Program-made: the position numbers and the translations under genes | The notes under the pieces: model-generated | Databases searched by the model: none | The model's input: the letters and a program-made list of their open reading frames with translations, nothing else | What the model was told of the DNA's origin: nothing | From: Cherax quadricarinatus | Taxonomy: Eukaryota; Arthropoda; Malacostraca; Decapoda; Parastacidae | DNA: 64,000 bases | NCBI RefSeq assembly: GCF_038502225.1 | Contig: NC_091325.1 | Coordinates: 31,796,011 to 31,860,010 of the forward strand | Direction: 5' to 3' | Shown here: positions 54,301 through 64,000 of the stretch, piece after piece | How the letters are laid out: the number at the start of each line of letters is the position of its first letter | Position numbering within the stretch: the stretch's first letter is position 1

Positions 54301-57300
54301 AGAACGTGTGAAGCAGGTGTGTACAGAACGTGTGAAGCAGGTGTGTACAGAACGTGTGAAGCAGGTGTGTACAGAACGTGTGAAGCAGGTGTGTACAGAA
54401 CGTGTGAAGCAGGTGTGTACAGAACGTGTGAAGCAGGTGTGTACAGAACGTGTGAAGCAGGTGTGTACAGAACGTGTGAAGCAGGTGTGTACAGAACGTG
54501 TGAAGCAGGTGTGTACAGAACGTGTGAAGCAGGTGTGTACAGAACGTGTGAAGCAGGTGTGTACAGAACGTGTGAAGCAGGTGTGTACAGAACGTGTGAA
54601 GCAGGTGTGTACAGAACGTGTGAAGCAGGTGTGTACAGAACGTGTGAAGCAGGTGTGTACAGAACGTGTGAAGCAGGTGTGTACAGAACGTGTGAAGCAG
54701 GTGTGTACAGAACGTGTGAAGCAGGTGTGTACAGAACGTGTGAAGCAGGTGTGTACAGAACGTGTGAAGCAGGTGTGTACAGAACGTGTGAAGCAGGTGT
54801 GTACAGAACGTGTGAAGCAGGTGTGTACAGAACGTGTGAGGCAGGTGTGTACAGAACGTGTGAAGCAGGTGTGTACAGAACGTGTGAAGCAGGTGTGTAC
54901 AGAACGTGTGAAGCAAGGTGTGTACAGAACGTGTGAAGCAGGTGTGTACAGAACGTGTGAAGCAGGTGTGTACAGAACGTGTGAAGCAGGTGTGTACAGA
55001 ACGTGTGAAGCAGGCGTGTACAGAACGTGTGAAGCAGGTGTGTACAGAACGTGTGAAGCAGGTGTGTACAGAACGTGTGAAGCAGGTGTGTACAGAACGT
55101 GTGAAGCAGGTGTGTACAGAACGTGTGAAGCAGGTGTGTACAGAACGTGTGAAGCAGGTGTGTACAGAACGTGTGAAGCAGGTGTGTACAGAACGTGTGA
55201 AGCAGGTGTGTACAGAACGTGTGAAGCAGGTGTGTACAGAACGTGTGAAGCAGGTGTGTACAGAACGTGTGAAGCAGGTGTGTACAGAACGTGTGAAGCA
55301 GGTGTGTACAGAACGTGTGAAGCAGGTGTGTACAGAACGTGTGAAGCAGGTGTGTACAGAACGTGTGAAGCAGGTGTGTACAGAACGTGTGAAGCAGGTG
55401 TGTACAGAACGTGTGAAGCAGGTGTGTACAGAACGTGTGAAGCAGGTGTGTACAGAACGTGTGAAGCAGGTGTGTACAGAACGTGTGAAGCAGGTGTGTA
55501 CAGAACGTGTGAAGCAGGTGTGTACAGAACGTGTGAAGCAGGTGTGTACAGAACGTGTGAAGCAGGTGTGTACAGAACGTGTGAAGCAGGTGTGTACAGA
55601 ACGTGTGAAGCAGGTGTGTACAGAACGTGTGAAGCAGGTGTGTACAGAACGTGTGAAGCAGGTGTGTACAGAACGTGTGAAGCAGGTGTGTACAGAACGT
55701 GTGAAGCAGGTGTGTACAGAACGTGTGAAGCAGGTGTGTACAGAACGTGTGAAGCAGGTGTGTACAGAACGTGTGAAGCAGATGTGTACAGAACATGTGA
55801 AGCAGGTGTGAAGCAGGTGTGTACAGAACGTGTGAAGCAGGTGTGTACAGAACGTGTGAAGCACGTGTGTACAGAACGTGTGAAGCAGGTGTGTACAGAA
55901 CGTGAAGCAGGTGTGTACAGCAGGTGTGTACAGAACGTGTGAAGCAGGTGTGTACAGAACGTGTGAAGCAGGTGTGTACAGAACGTGTGAAGCAGGTGTG
56001 TACAGAACGTGTGAAGCAGGTGTGTACAGAACGTGTGAAGCAGGTGTGTACAGAACGTGTGAAGCAGGTGTGTACAGAACGTGTGAAGCAGGTGTGTACA
56101 GAACGTGTGAAGCAGGTGTGTACAGAACGTGTGAAGCAGGTGTGTACAGAACGTGTGAAGCAGGTGTGTACAGAACGTGTGAAGCAGGTGTGTACAGAAC
56201 GTGTGAAGCAGGTGTGTACAGAACGTGTGAAGCAGGTGTGTACAGAACGTGTGAAGCAGGTGTGTACAGAACTTGTGAAGCAGGTGTGTACAGAACGTGT
56301 GAAGCAGGTGTGTACAGCAGAAAAGCAGTGTGAAGCAAGGTGTGTACAGAACGTGTGAAGCAGGTGTGTACAGAACGTGTGAAGCAGGTGTGTACAGAAC
56401 GTGTGGAGCAGGTGTGTACAGAACGTGTGATTCAGGTGTGTTCTGAACGTGTGTAGCAGGTGTGTACAGAACGTGTGAAGCAGGTGTGTACAGAACGTGT
56501 GAAGCAGGTGTGTACAACGAAGCAGGTGTGTACAGCAAGCAGGTGTGTACAGAACGTGTGAAGCAAGGTGTGTACAGAACGTGTGAAGCAGGTGTGTACA
56601 GAACGTGTGAAGCAGGTGTGTACAGAACGTGTGAAGCAGGTGTGTACAGAACGTGTGAAGCAGGTGTGTACAGAACGTGTGAAGCAGGTGTGTACAGAAC
56701 GTGTGAAGCAGGTGTGTACAGAACGTGTGAAGCAGGTGTGTACAGAACTTGTGAAGCAGGTGTGTACAGAACGTGTGAAGCAGGTGTGTACAGAACGTGT
56801 GAAGCAGGTGTGTACAGAACGTGTGAAGCAGGTGTGTACAGAACGTGTGAAGCAGGTGTGTACAGCAACAGAACGTGTGAAGCAGGTGTGTACAGAACGT
56901 GTGAAGCAGGTGTGTACAGAACGTGTGAAGCAGGTGTGTACAGAACGTGTGAAGCAGGTGTGTACAGAACTTGTGAAGCAGGTGTGTACAGAACGTGTGA
57001 AGCAGGTGTGTACAGAACGTGTGAAGCAGGTGTGTACAGAACGTGTGAAGCAGGTGTGTACAGAACGTGAAGCAGGTGAAGAACAAGGTGTGTACAGAAC
57101 GTGTGAAGCAGGTGTGTACAGAACGTGTGAAGCAGGTGTGTACAGAACGTGTGAAGCAGGTGTGTACAGAACGTGTGAAGCAGGTGTGTACAGAACGTGT
57201 GAAGCAGGTGTGTACAGAACCTGTGAAGCAGGTGTGTACAGAACGTGTGAAGCAGGTGTGTACAGAACGTGTGAAGCAGGTGTGTACAGAACGTGTGAAG

Positions 57301-59836
57301 CAGGTGTGTACAGAACGTATGAAGCAGGTGTGTACAGAACGTGTGAAGCAGGTGTGTACAGAACGTGTGAAGCAGGTGTGTACAGAACGTGTGAAGCAGG
57401 TGTGTACAGAACGTGTGAAGCAGGTGTGTACAGAACGTGTGAAGCAGGTGTGTACAGAACGTGTGAAGCAGGTGTGTACAGAACGTGTGAAGCAGGTCTG
57501 TACAGAACGTGTGAAGCAGGTCTGTACAGAACGTGTGAAGCAGGTGTGTACAGAACGTGTGAAGCAGGTGTGTACAGAACGTGTGAAGCAGGTGTGCACA
57601 GAACGTCTGAAGCAGGTGTGTACAGAACGTGTGAATCAGGTGTGTACAGAACGTGTGAAGCAGGTGTGTACAGAACGTGTGAAGCAGGTGTGTACAGAAC
57701 GTGTGAAGCAGGTGTGTATAGAACGTGTGAAGCAGGTGTGTACAGAACGTGTGAAGCAGGTGTGTACAGAACGTGTGAAGCAGGTGTGTACAGAACGTGT
57801 GAAGCAGGTGTGTACAGAACGTGTGAAGCAGGTGTGTACAGAACGTGTGAAGCAGGTGTGTACAGAACGTGTGAAGCAGGTGTGTACGGAACGTGTGAAG
57901 CAGGTGTGTACAGAACGTGTGAAGCAGGTGTGTACAGAACTTGTGAAGCAGGTGTGTACAGAACGTGTGAAGCAGGTGTGTACAGAACGTGTGAAGCAGG
58001 TGTGTACAGAACGTGTGAAGCAGGTGTGTACAGAACGTGTGAAGCAGGTGTGTACAGAACTTGTGAAGCAGGTGTGTACAGAACGTGTGAAGCAGGTGTG
58101 TACAGAACGTGTGAAGCAGGTGTGTACAGAACGTGTGAAGCAGGTGTGTACAGAACTTGTGAAGCAGGTGTGTACAGAACTTGTGAAGCAGGTGTGTACA
58201 TAACGTGTGAAGCAGGTGTGTACAGAACGTGTGAAGCAGGTGTGTACAGAACGTGTGAAGCAGGTGTGTACAGAACTTGTGAAGCAGGTGTGTACAGAAC
58301 TTGTGAAGCAGGTGTGTACAGAACGTGTGAAGCAGGTGTGTACAGAACGTGTGAAGCAGGTGTGTACAGAACGTGTGAAGCAGGTGTGTACAGAACGTGT
58401 GAAGCAGGTGTGTACAGAACGTGTGAAGCAGGTGAGTACAGAACGTGTGAAGCAGGTGTGTACAGAACGTGTGAAGCAGGTGTGTACAGAACGTGTGAAG
58501 CAGGTGTGTACAGAACGTGTGAATCAGGTGTGTACAGAACGTGTGAAGCAGGTGAGTACAGAACGTGTGAAGCAGGTGTGTACAGAACGTGTGAATCAGG
58601 TGTGTACAGAACTTGTGAAGCAGGCGTGTACAGAACGTGTGAAGCAGGTGTGTACAGAACTTGTGAAGCAGGTGTGTACAGAACGTGTGAAGCAGGTGTG
58701 TACAGAACTTGTGAAGCAGGTGTGTACAGAACTTGTGAAGCAGGTGTGTACAGAACGTGTGAAGCAGGTGTGTACAGAACGTGTGAAGCAGGTGTGTACA
58801 GAACTTGTGAAGCAGGTGTGTACAGAACTTGTGAAGCAGGTGTGTACATAACGTGTGAAGCAGGTGTGTACAGAACGTGTGAAGCAGGTGTGTACCGAAC
58901 TTGTGAAGCAGGTGTGTACAGAACTTGTGAAGCAGGTGTGTACAGAACGTGTGAAGCAGGTGTGTACAGAACGTGTGAAGCAGGTGTGTACAGAACGTGT
59001 GAAGCAGGTGTGTACAGAACGTGTGAAGCAGGTGTGTACAGAACGTGTGAAGCAGGTGTGTACAGAACGTGTGAAGCAGGTGTGTACAGAACGTGTGAAG
59101 CAGGTGTGTACAGAACTTGTGAAGCAGGTGTGTACAGAACGTGTGAAGCAGGTGTGTACAAAACGTGTGAAGCAGGTGTGTACAGAACTTGTGAAGCAGG
59201 TGTGTACAGAACTTGTGAAGCAGGTGTGTAAATAACGTGTGAAGCAGGTGTGTACAGAACGTGTGAAGCAGGTGTGTACAGAACGTGTGAAGCAGGTGTG
59301 TACAGAACTTGTGAAGCAGGTGTGTACAGAACTTGTGAAGCAGGTGTGTACAGAACGTGTGAAGCATGTGTGTACAGAACGTGTGAAGCAGGTGTTTACA
59401 GAACGTGTAAAGCAGGTGTGTACAGAACGTGTGAAGCAGGTGTGTACAGAACGTGTGAAGCAGGTGAGTACAGAACGTGTGAAGCAGGTGTGTACAGAAC
59501 GTGTGAAGCAGGTGTGTACAGAACTTGTGAAGCAGGCGTGTACAGAACGTGTGTAGCAGGTGTGTGCAGAACTTGTGAAGCAGGTGTGTACAGAACGTGT
59601 GAAGCAGGTGTGTACAGAACTTGTGAAGCAGGTGTGTACATAACTTGTGAAGCAGGTGTGTACAGAACTTGTGAAGCAGGTGTGTACAGAACTTGTGAAG
59701 CAGGTGTGTACAGAACGTGTGAAGCAGGTGTGTACAGAACGTGTGAAGCAGGTGTGTACAGAACGTGTGAAGCAGGTGTGTACAGAACGTGTGAAGCAGG
59801 TGTGTACAGAACGTGTGAAGCAGGTGTGTACAGAAC
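48339..59836. repeat. 24-bp minisatellite, 11.5 kb, ~480 copies
   Basis: Head-to-tail 24-base units (for example 48344-48367, with GTGTGAAGCAGG and TGTGTACAGAAC as halves). Long stretches are perfect (about 50010-51185 and 53540-54835). Interruptions are indels within a unit: near 49570-49620, 49895-49990, 51200-51290, 51490, 51860-51920, 52638, 52870-52935, 53185-53305, 54915, 55805-55925, 56320-56335, 56405-56570, 56865 and 57070. The AACGTG word changes to AACTTG in scattered copies, mostly right of 57.9 kb. Because 24 is a multiple of three, open frames of up to 2680 codons exist on both strands. They are artefacts. Confidence 0.98.
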
Positions 59837-60653
59837 CATAAATGTCATTTAAACACCCGAGTAAACCTTATGAAATTTCACCTACAAATATGCAATGGAC
59901 TATATTCTGATTTATATAAACGGTATGATGATATATAATTAATTTTTGTTTTTTTGTAAAACCAGTTTTTTCATAAACAATCATATGCTAAATCGTTACA
60001 AAGACATTTGCTAAATACTTCGTCTTGACTGTTTTGACTCTAGTTTTTAAGAGATCTTAGGTGAACACCAAGACTCAGGGGAGGAATCTGTGTTGTCCTC
60101 TTAACTAATTAGTTCTTGACCATGTTGTGTGTGACATACTGGTAAGCTGGAGTCAGTCACTAGTTCTTCTAAACGAGAAACTAAGCGCGTTCTCACACAA
60201 GTGTCAAATTGGAATTGAGAATTATTGAGCATCGGTTCTGTGATATAGAAACCCTAAGAAGATTTACATACTTTCGAAGACAGAAATAATTACAGAGAGC
60301 CTCAGGCATTACTCTGTGTTGCAGAGATCCCCAAGTTGTCTAGCTGTATCCCCAGGATGACAAGACGTATTCTTTGTTGGGAACTGTACTGCAAGACATC
60401 ACACTCTGGAATTCTGCCGGAACATGTACAAAGGGATATGTCCTCAATTACATTTGCATAGCTAGTGGCGGGCGAGTTGTGCACCAACCAACGGTCGCAC
60501 TCTCCGAGGGGAGGCATCATATAGCAATATACAAATGTGTGAAAGTAAGAACATTTTTAAATAAACAAAAATGCAATGAATATTTACCTAAAATCCGTAC
60601 AAGGGGTTCTTGACATTTCGGTAGTACCTGGACCACTGAAAAATGACACGCGT
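59837..60653. other. No recognised feature
   Basis: Unique sequence between the 24-bp array and a TA-rich microsatellite. A frame of 79 codons (60374-60613) and one of 72 codons on the other strand show no domain I recognise. Confidence 0.55.
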
Positions 60654-60769
60654 ACATATACATACATACATACATATATATATACATATATATACATACA
60701 TATATATATACATATATATACATATATATATATATACATATATATACATACATATATACATATATATAC

Positions 60770-60826
<57 letters not shown>

Positions 60827-60836
60827 CATATATATA
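60654..60836. repeat. (TA/CA)n microsatellite
   Basis: Alternating TATATACATA-type dinucleotides, about 183 bases, directly at the 3' terminus of LINE copy H. Confidence 0.96.
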
Positions 60837-60837
60837 T

Positions 60838-61181
60838 TTTTTTTTTCAACAAGTCGGTCGTCTCCCACCGAGGCAGGGTGACCCAAAAAAAAAAGAAAGA
60901 AAATCCCCAAAAAGAAAATACTTTCATCATCATTCAACACTTTCACCACACTCACACATTATCACTGCTTTTGCAGAGGTGCTCAGAATATAACAGTTTA
61001 GAAGCATATACGTATAGAGATACACAACATATCCCTCCAAACTGCCAATATCCCAAACCCCTCCTTTAAAGTGCAGGCATTGTACTTCCCATTTCCAGGA
61101 CTCAAGTCCGACTATATGAAAATAACCGGTTTCCCTGAATCCCTTCACTAAATATTACCCTGCTCACACTCCAACAGATCG
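60838..61181 (-). mobile_element. LINE family delta, copy H: 3' UTR
   Basis: Minus-strand 3' UTR from the stop at 61182 to the terminus at about 60838. It carries the family word CACCCTGCCTCGGTGGGA and ends TTGTTGAAAAAA into the (TA/CA)n tract. Copies F and G share it in diverged form. Confidence 0.85.
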
Positions 61182-62874
61182 TCAGGTCCCAAGTATCATT
61201 CGTCTCCATTCACTCCTATCTAACACGCTCAAGGACGCTTGCTGGAAGTCCAAGCCCCTCACCCACAAAACCTCCTTTACCCCCTCTTTCCAACCTTTTC
61301 GAGGACGACCCCTACCGCTCTTTCCTTCCCCAATAGATTTATATGCTTTCCATGTCATTCTACTTTGATCCATTCTCTCTAAATGACCAAACCACCTCAA
61401 CAACTCCTCTTCTGCCCTCTGACTAATGCTTTTATTAACTCCACACCTTCTCCTAATTTCCACACTCCGAATTTTCTGCATAATATTTACACCACACATT
61501 GCCCTTAGACAGGACATCTCCACTGCCTCCAACCGTCTCCTCGCTGCTGCATTTACCACCCAAGCTTCACATCCATATAAGAGTGTTGGTACTACTATAC
61601 TTTCATACATTCCCTTCTTTGCCTCCATAGATAACGTTTTTTGACTCCACATATACCTCAACGCACCACTCGCCTTTTTTCCCTCATCAATTCTATGATT
61701 AACCTCATCCTTCATAAATCCATCCGCCGACACGTCAACTCCCAAGTATCTGAAAACATTCACTTCTTCCATACTCCTCCTCCCCAATTTGATATCCAAT
61801 TTTTCTTTATCTAAATCATTTGATACCCTCATCACCTTACTCTTTTCTATGTTCACTTTCAACTTTCTACCTTTACACACATTCTCAAACTCATCCACTA
61901 ACCTTTGCAATTTTTCTTTAGAATCTCCCATAAGCACAGTATCATCAGCAAAAAGTAACTGTGTCAATTCCCATTTTGAATTTGATTCCCCATAATATAA
62001 TCCCACCCCTCTCCCGAACACCCTAGCATTTACTTCTTTTACAACCCCATCTATAAATATATTAAACAACCATGGTGACATTACACATCCCTGTCTAAGA
62101 CCTACTTTTACCGGGAAGTATTCTCCCTCTCTTCTACACACCCTAACCTGAGCCTCACTATCCTCATAAAAGCTCTTTACAGCATTTAGTAACTTACCAC
62201 CTATTCCATATACTTGCAACATCTGCCACATTGCTCCTCTATCCACTCTATCATATGCCTTTTCTAAATCCATAAATGCAATAAAAACTTCCCTACCTTT
62301 ATCTAAATACTGTTCACATATATGCTTCAATGTAAACACTTCCCCTACCCACTCTGAAACCTCCTTGTTCGTCCGCAATTCTACATTCTGTCTTACCTCT
62401 AATTCTTTCAATTATAACCCTACCGTATACTTTTCCTGGTATACTCAGTAAACTTATTCCTCTATAATTTTTACAATCTCTTTTGTCCCCTTTCCCTTTA
62501 TATAAAGGGACTATACATGCCCTCCGCCAATCCCTAGGTACCTTCCCCTCTTTCATACATTTATTAAACAAAAGTACCAACCACTCCAACACTATATCCC
62601 CCCCTGCTTTTAACATTTCTGTCATGATCCCATCAGTTCCAGCTGCTTTACCCCCTTTCATTCTACGTAATGCCTCACGTACCTCCACCACACTTACAGT
62701 CTGCTCTTCTTCACTCCTAAAAGATGGTATACCTCCCTGACCAGTGCATGAAATTACCGCCTCCCTTTCTTCCTCAACATTTAAAAGTTCCTCAAAATAT
62801 TCTCGCCATCTACCTAATACCTCCCTCTCCCCATCTACTAACTCCCCTACTCTGTTTTTAACTAACAAATCCAT
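61182..62874 (-). pseudogene. LINE family delta (RTE-like), copy H: reverse transcriptase
   Basis: RT in two frames. The 5' frame (62874 down to about 62314) starts at MDLLVKNRVGEL and includes GGKAAGTDGIMTEML, then RRACIVPLYKGKGDKRDCK and NYRGISLLSIPGKVYGR. A deletion of about 11 bases near 62341, visible by comparison with copy I, shifts the frame. The second frame (to 61182) holds FIAFMDLEKAYDRVDR, LRQGCVMSPWLFNIFIDGVV, the intact LLFADDTVLM box (about 61941-61955), FRYLGVDVSADG and the YGCEAW...GRPRKGW C-terminal domain. The 5' end at 62874 is cut by copy G. The endonuclease is absent, so it is inactive. Confidence 0.88.
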
Positions 62875-63290
62875 TTTTTTTTTTTTTTTTCATTATCACA
62901 CCGGCCGATTCCCACCAAGGCAGGGTGGCCCGAAAAAGAAAAACTTTCACCATCATTCACTCCATCACTGTCTTGCCAGAAGGGTGCTTTACACTACAGT
63001 TTTTAAACTGCAACATTAACACCCCTCCTTCAGAGTGCAGGCACTGTACTTCCCATCTCCAGGACTCAAGTCCGGCCTGCCGGTTTCCCTGAATCCCTTC
63101 ATAAATGTTACTTTGCTCACACTCCAACAGCACGTCAAGTATTAAAAACCATTTGTCTCCATTCACTCCTATCAAACACGCTCACGCATGCCTGCTGGAA
63201 GTCCAAGCCCCTCGCACACAAAACCTCCTTTACCCCCTCCCTCCAACCCTTCCTAGGCCGACCCCTACCCCGCCTTCCTTCCACTACAGA
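62872..63290 (-). mobile_element. LINE family delta, 3'-end copy G (~420 bp)
   Basis: Minus-strand piece. It starts (at 63290) TCTGTAGTGGAAGGAAGG, encodes GRGRPRKGWREGVKEVL and SEWRQMVFNT, and ends in a T run on the plus strand (62875-62890) joined to copy H. Its start point and length match copy F. No clear target duplication. Confidence 0.8.
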
Positions 63291-63319
63291 CTGATACACT
63301 CTTGATACACTGATACACT

Positions 63320-63323
<4 letters not shown>

Positions 63324-63390
<67 letters not shown>
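63324..63390. repeat. (TA)n microsatellite
   Basis: About 33 uninterrupted TA units between copy G (and a few ATACACTG repeats at 63293-63320) and copy I. Confidence 0.97.
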
Positions 63391-63395
<5 letters not shown>

Positions 63396-64000
63396 AAAGG
63401 GGGTAAAGCAGCTGGAACTGATGGGATCATGACAGAAATGTTAAAAGCAGGGGGGGATATAGTGTTGGAGTGGTTGGCACTTTTGTTTAATAAATGTATG
63501 AAAGAGGGGAAGGTACCTAGGGATTGGCGGAGAGCATGTATAGTCCCTTTATGTAAAGGGATAGGGGACAAAAGAGATTGTAAAAATTATAGAGGAATAA
63601 GTTTACTGAGTATACCAGGAAAAGTATACGGTAGGGTTATAATTGAAAGAATTAGAGGTAAGACAGAATGTAGGATTGCGGATGTGCAGGGAGGCTTCAG
63701 AGTGGGTAGGGGATGTGTAGATCAAGTGTTTACATTGAAGCATATATGTAAACAGTATTTAGATAAAAGTAGGGAAGTTTTTATTGCATTTATGGATTTA
63801 GAAAAGGCATATGATAGAGTGGATAGAGGAGCAATGTGGCAGATGTTGCAAGTATATGGAATAGGTGGTAAGTTACTAAATGCTGTAAAGAGCTTTTATG
63901 AGGATAGTGAGGCTCAGGTTAGGGTGTGTAGAAGAGAGGGAGAATACTTCCCGGTAAAAGTAGGTCTTAGACAGGGATGTGTAATGTCACCATGGTTGTT
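63391..64000 (+). CDS. LINE family delta (RTE-like), copy I: reverse transcriptase, cut by window end
   Basis: An open frame from about 63392 to the window end (about 203 codons). It starts RMKGGKAAGTDGIMTEML and runs through RRACIVPLCKGIGDKRDCK, GGFRVGRGCVDQVFTLKH, FIAFMDLEKAYDRVDRG and LRQGCVMSPWL. It is very close to copy H but lacks H's 11-base deletion and lies in the opposite orientation about 0.5 kb away. It is 5'-truncated at the (TA)n tract. Its catalytic FADD region lies beyond the window, so overall integrity is unknown. Confidence 0.87.

Noticed and set aside
48296..59367. Enormous open frames (up to 2680 codons) on both strands of the 24-bp array
   Set aside because: The unit is 24 bases with no stop in several frames, so any frame stays open. 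The peptides are pure 8-residue repeats without a start context or flanking exon.
48344..59836. Hormone-response or hypoxia elements (AGAACnnn, ACGTG) in the 24-bp units
   Set aside because: Short words inevitable in a repeated unit. The AGAAC half-site lacks its inverted partner, and there is no gene nearby.

Overview
The window looks like intergenic heterochromatin of an animal genome, most likely a decapod crustacean (crayfish or shrimp). I infer this from retrotransposon families I recognise as abundant in decapods, not from any host gene. There is no bacterial or viral gene organisation. Apart from one decayed gene fragment (46627-46953) and part of a tRNA-Asp, everything identifiable is mobile DNA or tandem repeat.

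Layout. 1-11 kb: non-LTR retrotransposons (LINEs) nested in each other. Copy 'alpha-1' runs in from the left edge and ends in a (CA)n tract. An old alpha copy (A) is split by a minus-strand beta copy (B). B is split by a plus-strand gamma copy (C, with an unbroken 548-residue reverse transcriptase) and by a palindrome with a 13-bp target duplication. A is split again by a second gamma copy (D). 11-12.2 kb: a MITE-like element and an inverted pair of tRNA-derived SINE heads. 12.3-19.6 kb: a nearly full-length minus-strand Ty3/gypsy-class element whose integrase is encoded upstream of reverse transcriptase (Gmr1-like order), with two LTRs and a few disabling changes. 19.6-24 kb: LINE and gypsy fragments, including a second gypsy family in rearranged head-to-head orientation. 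24-27 kb: LINE fragments and an antisense tRNA-Asp piece.

27.5-59.9 kb: six minisatellite arrays make up about 22 kb: a 27-bp unit, mixed 12/16-bp units, 19/22-bp units, a 56-bp unit, a 28-bp unit and an 11.5-kb array of about 480 copies of a 24-bp unit. Between them lie a second MITE copy, a SINE inverted dimer with a 12-bp target duplication, an alpha LINE (J), a jockey-like LINE fragment and the decayed gene fragment. 60-64 kb: an inverted pair of delta (RTE-like) LINEs, with a short 3'-end derivative and (TA)n tracts between them.

The elements do not form a pathway. Each LINE would encode an endonuclease and reverse transcriptase for target-primed insertion, and each gypsy element Gag, protease, integrase, reverse transcriptase and RNase H. 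Nearly all are truncated or broken. The most unusual signals are a -1 frame change at the same place in three alpha LINE copies of different age, several palindromic or inverted-dimer insertions carrying target duplications, the integrase-first gypsy order, and the dense minisatellite cluster with higher-order structure.
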